64,000 nt of DNA from Nitrobacteraceae bacterium AZCC 2146 (GTDB lineage: Bacteria > Pseudomonadota > Alphaproteobacteria > Rhizobiales > Xanthobacteraceae), in contig JBAGRP010000001.1 of assembly GCA_036924855.1 (NCBI GenBank), positions 7,180,001-7,244,000 of the forward strand. The letters run 5' to 3'. The notes below the pieces were generated by a model. The model was given only the letters and a program-made list of their open reading frames with translations. It did not search any database and was not told where the DNA came from. How positions within the stretch are numbered: position 1 is the stretch's first letter; each line of letters starts with the position of its first letter. Below are positions 52,299-59,891 of the stretch, one piece after another. Both the position numbers and the translations under genes were made by a program.

Positions 52299-52748
52299 TC
52301 ATTCACCACTTTTGACGAAAGCCCTTTCATCGCAGGCCAGAACCGGAAACTCCGACTTAGAATCTTGCGCGTCCGGATTAATACTTATCGAATATTCGTT
52401 GCCGTCCTGACAGCCGATGCTCCAGCTGTCGACCCCCGATTTGGTGACGCCTTGATACATGGTCCGAACAACAACATCGCAACCATGCTTTTCATTCTTC
52501 AGAACGAAGGTCCAGAAGTCGAGCTGCCTGGCCTTATCTAGCGCAAGTATCCTCGCCGTCGTGCGGTTCGCGGCGCGGTCCGGTTTAAAAGGCTCGGGAG
52601 CCAGGATCTTGGACGGTAGGGCGGTTGGTGTGGCGGCGTCCGCCTGGTTCAAATGCGCATCCGCATCCGGAACAAACCAGACAGCCAGCCATGGGGTGAT
52701 GACGCTCATGGCAGCCACTGAGCTAAAAGTAAGCGACCGCTTCATCAT
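52299..52748 (-). CDS. Small exported protein with paired cysteines
   Basis: Start was set at ATG 52748 (MMKRSLTFSSVAAMSVITPW), behind AAAGGAGAG. The 149-residue protein has a signal peptide and a C-terminal domain with cysteines in KHGCDVVVRTMYQGVTKSGV, WSIGCQDGNEYSIS and FPVLACDERAF, likely disulfide-bonded in the periplasm. Comparable small proteins occur in Bradyrhizobium genomes, without a known role. I do not recognise a named family. Confidence 0.7.
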   Translation of the reverse strand: MMKRSLTFSSVAAMSVITPWLAVWFVPDADAHLNQADAATPTALPSKILAPEPFKPDRAANRTTARILALDKARQLDFWTFVLKNEKHGCDVVVRTMYQGVTKSGVDSWSIGCQDGNEYSISINPDAQDSKSEFPVLACDERAFVKSGE

Positions 52749-53503
52749 GTCTCTCCTTTCGGAGATGGAGACATTCGCGGGCACGAGGCGTTTCGGGCCC
52801 GCCAGAAACCTGGCGAGTTACAGTATTCCGCGAACTACACCGATGGCTGCAATCCCTGCGTGCCGAGAATCCCTGCGTGCCAAGCCTGATATTTCGATGA
52901 GTAGCTCACCGAGGGTGTCGCACAGCGGCAGTGGATTCAAGCACCAGCACTGACGGGCTGTGGAAGAGATGAAGGTGGGGCTGACCGATACCTTTTGTAA
53001 CCGTGTCAGCTCGGCTCGAACCCTCGCGGGTCGTTACGTTGCCGAGGCGAGACGTAGCGCGCGCGACCTGATCAAGCGCGGCGGAGGATGATCCGATAAG
53101 GGGCAAATTCAATACACGAATTATGAACGCGTGGAGGTTTACGGGACCGCTGGGACTATCGAAGGGCAGCGGCGCGCAAGATAGCCAGACCGCATGCCGC
53201 GTAGAGCGAGAAACAACGTCTGCTTCTGGCGGCGCTTTTCGGACGTCACAACCGGACTCAGGAATGTCTGTTGTTGGGGCAAGAGCAGAAGTCGTGATTG
53301 CGTTGCCCGATTTCCGACTCTGACACTGAGCGGACATTGATTGCTGAAGAGCGACCCAGGCAACGTGGTTCCGAGTACGGCTTGCGTGCGGGCGACGCCG
53401 AACTAAATCGTGGTCAGTTACGGAGAGCGAAAGTCGGTTCGAGACAGCTTCCGGGTCCAATCGCTCTTCGGAAAGGAGATGGAGAAAACGCGAGGCCATT
53501 GCT
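52749..53503. other. Spacer before the stress island
   Basis: No gene is supported in these 755 bases; a minus-strand frame at 52906-53499 lacks a ribosome site and motifs. A 17-bp tandem duplication with the unit AATCCCTGCGTGCC lies at about 52851-52882. The promoter for the genes from 53504 should be near the right end. Confidence 0.4.
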
Positions 53504-53887
53504 ATGTCGAACGACCAGAAAAAGATCGTTTCAGCTTCCGCCGCCGAGCCACTCGGGGCCGAGCTCGAACGACTCCTTCAGCCAACCCGCTATTTCCAGC
53601 ACCCCCGTGACGTCGTCCGGAACGCCATGCTGACGACCGCCGAAAAGCGGGCCATCCTGTCGTCATGGGCATCTGACGCCTCTGCCGTCGAATCGATGCC
53701 TGCGCTGCGGCAGATCCTCGGTTCCGGTCGCGTCGTCAAATTTGATGAAGTGATCGACGCCTTGCAGGAACTTGACGGCAACGCCAACGACATCGGCGGG
53801 ACGGAGAAACCGCAACGCTGGCGCCGTGGCCCGGACCGCGGCGGTAATCCCGAGGAGGGGCCGGCGGGAAGCGGCTATTGGTATTGA
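53504..53887 (+). CDS. Small unknown protein, first gene of the stress island
   Basis: The 127-residue soluble protein contains YFQHPRDVVRNAMLTTAEKR, AILSSWASDASAVESMPALR and VVKFDEVIDALQELDG, then a Gly/Arg-rich tail. The same pattern (HPRDVV...LT.AEKR.IL..WA.DA...DEVIDAL) recurs in the protein at 55575-55913, so the two are paralogues bracketing the Hsp20 genes. The family is of unknown function. UUGCU sits directly before the AUG, with GAGG further upstream. Confidence 0.75.
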   Translation: MSNDQKKIVSASAAEPLGAELERLLQPTRYFQHPRDVVRNAMLTTAEKRAILSSWASDASAVESMPALRQILGSGRVVKFDEVIDALQELDGNANDIGGTEKPQRWRRGPDRGGNPEEGPAGSGYWY

Positions 53888-54009
53888 GCCGTCGGGATCA
53901 TCGTTCCCCCTCTTGACGGCAAAAGCAGGCCACCTAAATCGAGCTCGCCGATCGCCCATCCGGGGATCGGCACAGTCCAACGGGGCGGCCGCTCTTTGGG
54001 CGCCCCTTG

Positions 54010-54042
54010 TATCCATGTTGCTCAAAGGAGGATGTGGTTATG
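54010..54042 (+). promoter_or_regulatory. ROSE-type RNA thermometer covering the hsp20 ribosome binding site
   Basis: Bases 54010-54023 (TATCCATGTTGCTC) can pair with 54028-54040 (GAGGATGTGGTTA) around a short AAAG loop. UUGCU pairs with the AGGA of the Shine-Dalgarno with one bulged G, the hallmark of ROSE elements known from Bradyrhizobium small heat-shock genes. The stem continues to the A of the AUG. A GGGGCG/CGCCCC hairpin lies just upstream (53982-54006). Heating would melt it and free translation. Confidence 0.75.
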
Positions 54043-54501
54043 AGAGACTTCGATCTCACCCCCATGTGGCGGTCGACCATCGGGTTCGATCGCCTGTTCG
54101 ACCTCATCGATGATTCGCTTCGTTTGCAGGGCCAGGACAACTATCCGCCCTACAACATCGCACGCGTCGGTGAGGACCACTATCGCATCTCGCTCGCTCT
54201 GGCCGGTTTCAAGCCGGAGGAGATCACCGTCACGGCAGAGCAGAACATGCTGACCGTGGAAGGCCGCAGGGCAGAGAACGGTGATCACGAGTACCTGTTC
54301 CAGGGCATCTCGGGACGTCCGTTCCGGCGCCAGTTCAACCTCGCCGACTATGTCGAGGTCACAGGCGCATCGTTGGAAAACGGGCTCCTGCAGATCGAGC
54401 TGATGCGCAAGTTGCCGGAGGCCATGAAGCCGCGCCGGATTGCGATCGACGCCGGCGCTGGCAACGACCACCAGCAAATCGAGCACAGCCAGGCGGCCTG
54501 A
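54040..54501 (+). CDS. Small heat-shock protein Hsp20 (IbpA-like)
   Basis: From ATG 54040, with AAAGGAGGA before it, the protein has 153 residues: MRDFDLTPMWRSTIGFDRLF at the N-terminus, then the alpha-crystallin domain YNIARVGEDHYRISLALAGF, EEITVTAEQNMLTVEGRR and QGISGRPFRRQFNLADYVEV with GASLENGLLQIELMRKLPEA. This is the class A (IbpA/HspA) layout of rhizobial sHsps, an ATP-independent holdase. Its ribosome site is inside a ROSE-type hairpin, so translation should be heat-induced. Confidence 0.95.
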   Translation: MRDFDLTPMWRSTIGFDRLFDLIDDSLRLQGQDNYPPYNIARVGEDHYRISLALAGFKPEEITVTAEQNMLTVEGRRAENGDHEYLFQGISGRPFRRQFNLADYVEVTGASLENGLLQIELMRKLPEAMKPRRIAIDAGAGNDHQQIEHSQAA

Positions 54502-54528
54502 TCGGAGCGGCCCGGCCGCAATCCGATC
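54500..54528 (+). terminator. Stem-loop between the two hsp20 genes
   Basis: GATCGGA pairs with TCCGATC and GCGGCC with GGCCGC, with an AA bulge, directly overlapping the first hsp20 stop codon. No T-run follows, so it may attenuate or protect mRNA rather than end it fully. Confidence 0.4.
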
Positions 54529-54605
54529 GGTCGACTTTGGGTTTCCCGTGCGCGGCCCAGCCGCGCCGGGGGCTGCCCTTTGCCAAATCTAACCAGAAAG
54601 GAGAA

Positions 54606-55112
54606 ATGACCATGACTATCAGGGATCTCATTCCATGGAATCGTAGCCGCGACGTTGCGGTACACCGCGGCGAAAATGCAAATCCCTTGCTGACGCTGCA
54701 CCGTGAAATGAACCGCGTATTCGATGACGTCTTCCGCGGTTTCGACGTGGCGCCGTTCGGCTCCGACCGCTTGTTCGATCGCACGTTCGGGTGGCCGGAC
54801 ATCGAGGTCAGCGAGACCGACAAGGAGGTCAAGGTCACGGCGGAATTGCCCGGCCTTGAGGAGAAAGATGTCGGCGTCGAGCTCGCGAACGGCGTCCTCG
54901 TCATCAAAGGCGAGAAAAGGGCCGAGACGGAGGACAAGGATCGGCTCTTCAGCGAGCGCTACTATGGCCGGTTCGAGCGGCGCATCCCGGTCGACGATAT
55001 CGAGGCGGACAATGTCGATGCCTCGTTCAAGAGCGGCGTGCTGACCGTGACGTTGCCGAAGTCGGCCAGGGCGCAGGAGAAGGTGAAGCGTATCGCGATC
55101 AACGGCAAGTAA
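54606..55112 (+). CDS. Small heat-shock protein Hsp20 (class B-like)
   Basis: The start is ATG 54606, with AAAGGAGA before it. The 168-residue protein has an N-terminal arm (MTMTIRDLIPWNRSRDVAVH, LTLHREMNRVFDDVFRGF) and an alpha-crystallin domain: WPDIEVSETDKEVKVTAELP, GLEEKDVGVELANGVLVIKG, RYYGRFERRIPVDDIEADNV and ASFKSGVLTVTLPKSARAQE. GVLTVTLPK is the classic motif. It differs from the first Hsp20 and is of the type found in stress-tolerance islands. It lies 104 bp after the first hsp20 gene. Confidence 0.95.
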   Translation: MTMTIRDLIPWNRSRDVAVHRGENANPLLTLHREMNRVFDDVFRGFDVAPFGSDRLFDRTFGWPDIEVSETDKEVKVTAELPGLEEKDVGVELANGVLVIKGEKRAETEDKDRLFSERYYGRFERRIPVDDIEADNVDASFKSGVLTVTLPKSARAQEKVKRIAINGK

Positions 55113-55118
55113 GGTCAA

Positions 55119-55144
55119 GGGCGGGAGCTACGCCGCTCCCGCCC
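55119..55144 (+). terminator. Perfect GC-rich hairpin after the second hsp20 gene
   Basis: GGGCGGGAGC and GCTCCCGCCC form a 10-bp perfect stem around a 6-base loop, 7 bases after the hsp20 stop, followed by CGCCTTTCG. It is a plausible partial terminator before the NDUFS4-like gene. Confidence 0.55.
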
Positions 55145-55167
55145 CGCCTTTCGATCGGGAGGTGACG

Positions 55168-55758
55168 ATGCTGCAGGAGACCAACAGCGCACAGGAATGC
55201 TGGACGGAACGGGATGGTGCACCTCGCACTGCGCTGACCCGGTCTGTATTTCCCGATGATGCGCTGGCCGTGATTTACAAGCCGGCGCGCTCCGCCATGA
55301 CTTCGGGAAAAGCGCGCACGCGCGATTGGAAGCTGCGTTTTGAGCCACGTTCTGCTCCGTATATCGAGCCGTTGATGGGATGGACAGGTTGCGACGACAC
55401 GTTGTCGCAGGTTGAGTTGACATTTCCTTCGGCAGCCGCGGCCGTCGCCTACGCTCGGCGCCAGGGTTTGCGTTACCTTCTGCAAGGTGCGGACGATCCC
55501 GACACACGGCCGGGTTCAAACGCGAAGGTCGCCAACACGAATTCCTCTTCGCCAGACATACGGTCGTCGGACGTGTGGCCTTGGCAACTGGAATGGGTCG
55601 AACGGACGCTCGGGCTGAGGGCGTTCAAAACAGGTCGGGACCGGTACGCGGTCCTGCCGCGTATTACGCGAGTCCCCAGGACGTGCTTGATGACCACGAT
55701 CTTTCGCCGGCGCAGAAGCGGGAGGTTCTCCGTCGGTGGGCGTTGGATGCGTACCTGA
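55168..55758 (+). CDS. NDUFS4-like (ETC complex I accessory subunit) protein
   Basis: From ATG 55168, after GGGAGG, the first 105 residues match the NDUFS4/ETC_C1 family: DDALAVIYKPARSAMTSGKA, DWKLRFEPRSAPYIEPLMGW and LSQVELTFPSAAAAVAYARR with QGLRYLLQG. In alphaproteobacteria the regular member is a peripheral complex I subunit; an extra copy in a stress cluster has no clear role. Residues beyond about 135 lose character and overlap the next gene in another frame, so the natural end may be earlier and the reading frame disturbed. Confidence 0.75.
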   Translation: MLQETNSAQECWTERDGAPRTALTRSVFPDDALAVIYKPARSAMTSGKARTRDWKLRFEPRSAPYIEPLMGWTGCDDTLSQVELTFPSAAAAVAYARRQGLRYLLQGADDPDTRPGSNAKVANTNSSSPDIRSSDVWPWQLEWVERTLGLRAFKTGRDRYAVLPRITRVPRTCLMTTIFRRRRSGRFSVGGRWMRT

Positions 55759-55913
55759 TCGAACTGGCTCTCTTCAAGGGCGAACCGCAATCCGAGCCCT
55801 CACGTTTGGACGAGGTGATCGACGCACTGTTCGATCTGGAGGAGACGCAGGCCAGCACATCAGCGCACCGGACGCGAGCGACGGGGCCAGATTGTGAAGG
55901 CCGCGCAGCATGA
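55575..55913 (+). CDS. Small unknown protein, paralogue of the first gene of the stress island
   Basis: The 112-residue frame contains AAYYASPQDVLDDHDLSPAQ, KREVLRRWALDAYLIELALF and SRLDEVIDALFDLEETQAS, matching the protein at 53504-53887 residue for residue at many sites. It overlaps the NDUFS4-like frame by about 180 nt in another phase; the coding signal after 55640 is clearly in this frame. Start may be ATG 55575 or 55593. It ends just before FtsH, whose ATG lies 34 bases on. Confidence 0.65.
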   Translation: MALATGMGRTDARAEGVQNRSGPVRGPAAYYASPQDVLDDHDLSPAQKREVLRRWALDAYLIELALFKGEPQSEPSRLDEVIDALFDLEETQASTSAHRTRATGPDCEGRAA

Positions 55914-55947
55914 GGCAATTGTGGGCATGGGACCCGGAGGCCTGACC

Positions 55948-57795
55948 ATGACAAATCAAACCCGCTTCAATGTCGTATACGCGATTGCTGCCATCTTTCT
56001 GGTGTTCATGATTCAGTACGCGGTCTCGGTTGCCAACCAGATCGCGCCGATCCCATACAGCGACTTTCAACGTTTGTTGCACGAAGGCAAGATCGCCACC
56101 GTCGGCGTATCGGACCGCTTCATTCAGGGATCCCTGAAAGAACCGCTACCCGGCGGGCAAAAGCATTTCGTCACGACCAGGGTCGATCCGCAATTCGCAG
56201 GCGAGCTCGACAAGTATGGGGTCCGCTACACCGGCCAGATCGAGAGCACGTTCTTGCGCGACCTGTTGTCGTGGGTGATGCCCGTTCTCTTGTTCGTGGG
56301 GATCTGGTGGTATCTCGGCAAAAGGTTTGCGGACGCGCAAGGCCTCGGCGGCGGCCTGATGTCGATCGGCAAAAGCAAGGCCAAGATTTACGTCGAAGCC
56401 GATACCGGTGTCACATTCGACGACGTCGCCGGCGTCGATGAAGCCAAGGACGAACTGCGGGAAGTCGTGGACTTCCTGAAAAGTCCGGCAGACTACGGCC
56501 GGCTCGGCGGCCGCATGCCGAAGGGCGTACTGCTGGTGGGGCCGCCCGGCACCGGCAAGACGCTGTTGGCCAAGGCGGTCGCCGGTGAAGCGAAGGTACC
56601 GTTCTTTTCGATCTCGGGCTCGGAATTCGTCGAAATGTTCGTCGGTGTAGGTGCGGCGCGGGTGCGCGACCTGTTCCTGCAGGCCCACCAGAAGGCGCCC
56701 GCCATCATCTTTATCGACGAACTCGACGCGCTCGGCCGGGCGCGCGGCATCGGTCCCTATGCCGGAGGCCACGACGAAAAGGAGCAAACGCTCAACCAGC
56801 TTCTGGTTGAGCTCGACGGCTTCGATTCGCGCTCCGGGCTCGTGATTCTGGCAGCCACCAACCGGCCCGAGATTCTCGATCCCGCGCTGTTGCGGGCCGG
56901 CCGGTTCGACCGCCAGGTGCTGGTGGACCGGCCCGACAAGAAGGGCCGCGTGCAGATCCTGCAGGTTCACATGAAGAAGGTGAAAGTCGCACCCGATGTC
57001 GATGCCGACAAGGTGGCTGCACTCACACCGGGTTTTACCGGCGCCGACCTCGCCAATCTCGTCAACGAAGCGGCGCTGCTGGCGACGAGGCGAGGCGCAG
57101 CTGCCACAACGATGGCGGACTTCGGCAACGCTGTCGAACGGATCGTCGCGGGCCTGGAAAAGAGAAACAGGCTGCTCAACCCCAAGGAGCGGGAGATCGT
57201 CGCCTATCACGAGATGGGCCATGCGCTGGTGGCGCTGGCGCTGCCGGGTGTCGACCCCGTTCACAAGGTGTCAATCATCCCGCGCGGCATCGGCTCGCTC
57301 GGCTATACCATCCAGCGTCCGACAGAGGACCGCTTCTTGATGACGCGCGAGGAGCTGGAGAACAAGATGGCCGTGTCGCTCGGTGGTCGCGCCGCCGAGC
57401 TGATTGTATTCGGTCATCTTTCGACCGGTGCTGCAGACGACCTGCGGCGCGTCACCGACATCGCTCGCAGCATGGTTACACGCTACGGAATGTCCGAAAA
57501 ACTCGGCAACGTCGCCTATGATCGTGATCCGCATACACTCCTGACCGGCTCCGATCTTCCATCGCCTCCGCATGAACGGGATTATGCCGAGAAAACGGCA
57601 GCGACCGTTGATGAAGAGGTACGAGCCATTGTGGAGAAAGTATTCCAGCGCGCCCTCGATCTTCTCAAGGTACGGCGCGCGATTCTCGATCGTACGGCCC
57701 AACATCTCCTTGAAAAGGAAACGCTGGAGGAAGCAGAGCTAACTCAATTGGTCAATCATCCGGAGCCTCGATCGCCACAAGCCGCTGCCGAATAG
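55948..57795 (+). CDS. ftsH: ATP-dependent zinc metalloprotease FtsH (extra copy)
   Basis: Start was placed at ATG 55948 ([20 protein letters not shown]), with GGAGG eight bases before it, giving 615 residues. It has two membrane helices, a short periplasmic domain ([20 protein letters not shown]), and the AAA module with [40 protein letters not shown] and [15 protein letters not shown], the SRH with [20 protein letters not shown], and the zinc motif HEMGH. It degrades damaged membrane and regulatory proteins. Sequence features ([11 protein letters not shown] rather than DEIDAVGRHRG) set it apart from housekeeping FtsH and fit stress-island copies. Confidence 0.96.
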   Translation: MTNQTRFNVVYAIAAIFLVFMIQYAVSVANQIAPIPYSDFQRLLHEGKIATVGVSDRFIQGSLKEPLPGGQKHFVTTRVDPQFAGELDKYGVRYTGQIESTFLRDLLSWVMPVLLFVGIWWYLGKRFADAQGLGGGLMSIGKSKAKIYVEADTGVTFDDVAGVDEAKDELREVVDFLKSPADYGRLGGRMPKGVLLVGPPGTGKTLLAKAVAGEAKVPFFSISGSEFVEMFVGVGAARVRDLFLQAHQKAPAIIFIDELDALGRARGIGPYAGGHDEKEQTLNQLLVELDGFDSRSGLVILAATNRPEILDPALLRAGRFDRQVLVDRPDKKGRVQILQVHMKKVKVAPDVDADKVAALTPGFTGADLANLVNEAALLATRRGAAATTMADFGNAVERIVAGLEKRNRLLNPKEREIVAYHEMGHALVALALPGVDPVHKVSIIPRGIGSLGYTIQRPTEDRFLMTREELENKMAVSLGGRAAELIVFGHLSTGAADDLRRVTDIARSMVTRYGMSEKLGNVAYDRDPHTLLTGSDLPSPPHERDYAEKTAATVDEEVRAIVEKVFQRALDLLKVRRAILDRTAQHLLEKETLEEAELTQLVNHPEPRSPQAAAE

Positions 57796-57968
57796 AACGG
57801 CGCAATCGCGGACATATGGCCTCTGGTTCTTCATGCGCGGCACCCTCGTGAATGGCGACCCCAAGCCGGCACCGACCCGAATGACCCTCAGCGGGCGTCA
57901 CGACCGTACGGCACTATCATTGTGAAAATCATGCTATGCCTAAAGCCCGCTGGCTGATGGAGTCGACG

Positions 57969-58451
57969 ATGCCTTTGAAAAAGGACTTTTTTGATCTGCG
58001 CCTGTCGTTCGAGCCGCTGACGCTCTACCAGAAATTCGAGCAAGTCTGCGTCCTGATGCTGACCACGCTGATCGCCATCATCATTGCCCTCGCGCTGTGG
58101 AATCTGACGCTGAAAATCCTGCTCAGCATCTGGGCAACCAATTTCGATCCGACCGATTATGGTGTGTTCCAGACGGTGTTTGGCATGATCTTTACCGTCA
58201 TCATTGCACTCGAGTTCAAGCGCTCCCTGCTGGTGGTGGCGGAGCGGCGCCACAGTGTTGTGCAAGTACGCTCTGTCATCCTGATTGCGTTGCTGGCGGT
58301 GGTACGCAAATTGATCATTCTCGATCTGTCGAGCACGGATGCCTTCCATCTGCTGGCGCTCGCCGCAGCCATCCTCGCGCTGGGCGCCGTCTATTGGCTG
58401 GTGCGCGACCAAGGGCAGCCGCGCGAAATCATCGCGGCGGGAGACGGATGA
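57969..58451 (+). CDS. psiE: PsiE family membrane protein
   Basis: The protein from ATG 57969 (MPLKKDFFDLRLSFEPLTLY) has 160 residues; this start has GGAG six bases before it, while ATG 57936 does not. Four membrane helices are visible: VCVLMLTTLIAIIIALALWN, YGVFQTVFGMIFTVIIALEF, VILIALLAVVRKLIILDL and LALAAAILALGAVYWLV. PsiE (phosphate-starvation-inducible E) is of unknown biochemical function but is a regular member of the transmissible stress-tolerance locus. It follows ftsH after 170 bp and is the last gene before the insertion sequences. Confidence 0.85.
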   Translation: MPLKKDFFDLRLSFEPLTLYQKFEQVCVLMLTTLIAIIIALALWNLTLKILLSIWATNFDPTDYGVFQTVFGMIFTVIIALEFKRSLLVVAERRHSVVQVRSVILIALLAVVRKLIILDLSSTDAFHLLALAAAILALGAVYWLVRDQGQPREIIAAGDG

Positions 58452-58620
58452 GGTTGCATTGCAAGGCGGTCGCTACAAAAGCTGACAAAACGAGTTCAAA
58501 TTCAAAGTTCCTAGCCTGACGCGAGGAAACAGGTTGCCAGCAAACTGACCTGCACTTCTGTTGTTGGCACCTTTAAGACATGTTGCTTAATCCTGAGAAT
58601 GTCCGCTATCCGGGGGTGGT

Positions 58621-59834
58621 CTCAACTGGTCGCCGCAACACTTTATCTTAGAGGGAAAAGATGGAGTGTGGGATGGAACGGAGCTTTCATAGAGGTTTTA
58701 CTGCGGCAGAGAAGACGGAGTTATGGGATCGCTGGAAGCGTGGGGAGTCACTGAAGGCGATTGGACGAGCATTCGGTAAGCAGTCATCGTCGATCTATTT
58801 TCTGGTGGCTCCGCATGGTGGGATTCGTCCTGCGGAGCGGCGTCGCTCCAGGCTGGCATTGACACTTGCGGAACGCGAGGTGATTTCCAGAGGTGCTACG
58901 GCACATCGATCGGCCCGGTCGATCGCCAAACTGCTTGGCCGCTCACCCTCGACGGTGAGCCGGGAAATGAGTCGCAATGGCGGCTATGATCGCTACCGAG
59001 CGACACTTGCGGACGAGAATGCCTGGGCGCGATCTCGTCGTCCAAAATGTTGTAAGTTAGCGACCAATCCGCGGCTGCGGCAGGCGGTGGCAGGGAAGCT
59101 CAGATTGGATTGGTCACCCGAGCAGATAGCCGGTTGGCTGAAGAGAACGCATCCTGAAGACGAGTGTAATCAGGTGTCACACGAGACCATCTATCGCAGC
59201 CTGTTTGTCCAAGCGCGCGGCGTGCTCAAGAAAGAGCTGCTTAGCCATCTTCGATCGAAGCGCTCGATGCGTCGGTCCAGGCCGGTTGACCCGAATGCCG
59301 ATACACGGGGGCATATCAAGGATATCGTCTCAATCCGTCAGCGACCGGCGGCGGTTGAAGATCGGGCGGTGCCTGGTCATTGGGAGGGCGATCTCCTGTC
59401 CGGGCCGAACAACACCTACATCGCGACCTTGGTCGAGCGTCATACCCGTTACGTGATGTTGGCCAAGGTGGCAGGCAAGGACACCCAGACGGTTGTCACC
59501 GCGCTCATTAAGCAGGCGAAGAAGCTACCAAAGGAGCTATATAAATCCCTGACCTGGGACCGGGGCAAGGAACTTACGGATCATCGTCGCTTTACGTTGG
59601 CGACCAAAATCGACATCTATTTTTGCGATCCGCAAAGCCCGTGGCAACGCGGGTCGAACGAGAATACCAATGGCCTGCTGAGACAGTACTTTCCTAAGGG
59701 CACCGATTTGTCGGTGCATTCGCAAGCCCATCTGAACAAAGTGGCTCGTCAGCTAAACGAACGACCACGTGAGACCTTGCAATTTGAAACACCAGCAGAG
59801 AGATTTAACGCCTGTGTTGCGTCGACCGGTTGAG
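58621..59834. mobile_element. IS30-family insertion sequence
   Basis: The 1.2-kb element has 21-bp inverted repeats, starting CTCAACTGGTCGCCG at 58621 and, on the other strand, CTCAACCGGTCGACG from 59834, with 19 of 21 positions matching (right copy 59814-59834). The transposase stop codon lies inside the right repeat, a compact layout. I see no clear target duplication. Confidence 0.82.
58661..59833 (+). CDS. IS30-family transposase
   Basis: The 390-residue enzyme has an N-terminal helix-turn-helix (FTAAEKTELWDRWKRGESLK with AIGRAFGKQSSSIYFLV), a second HTH-like region (ARSIAKLLGRSPSTVSREMS) and the DDE domain. That domain contains VPGHWEGDLLSGPNNTYIAT (first Asp), LTWDRGKEL (second Asp) and GSNENTNGLLRQYFPKGTDL (Glu). 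All catalytic residues and the typical end LNERPRETLQFETPAERF are present, so it may be active. An ATG at codon 5 (MERSFHRGF) is an alternative start. Confidence 0.93.
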   Translation: MECGMERSFHRGFTAAEKTELWDRWKRGESLKAIGRAFGKQSSSIYFLVAPHGGIRPAERRRSRLALTLAEREVISRGATAHRSARSIAKLLGRSPSTVSREMSRNGGYDRYRATLADENAWARSRRPKCCKLATNPRLRQAVAGKLRLDWSPEQIAGWLKRTHPEDECNQVSHETIYRSLFVQARGVLKKELLSHLRSKRSMRRSRPVDPNADTRGHIKDIVSIRQRPAAVEDRAVPGHWEGDLLSGPNNTYIATLVERHTRYVMLAKVAGKDTQTVVTALIKQAKKLPKELYKSLTWDRGKELTDHRRFTLATKIDIYFCDPQSPWQRGSNENTNGLLRQYFPKGTDLSVHSQAHLNKVARQLNERPRETLQFETPAERFNACVASTG

Positions 59835-59891
59835 CCGGCAGGGGAAGACCGGAAGTAAGCGGCGCACAGTCAAAGCGACGCGAATGACCCA

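Noticed and set aside
52906..53499. Minus-strand open frame of 197 codons in the spacer before the stress island
   Set aside because: Low-complexity composition, no ribosome site, no domain, and it covers the presumed promoter region of the stress genes.
53888..54039. RpoH-type promoter CTTGACG...CCTAAAT ahead of the first hsp20
   Set aside because: Only the -35-like CTTGA is convincing; the -10 match is weak, so it was not listed as a feature.
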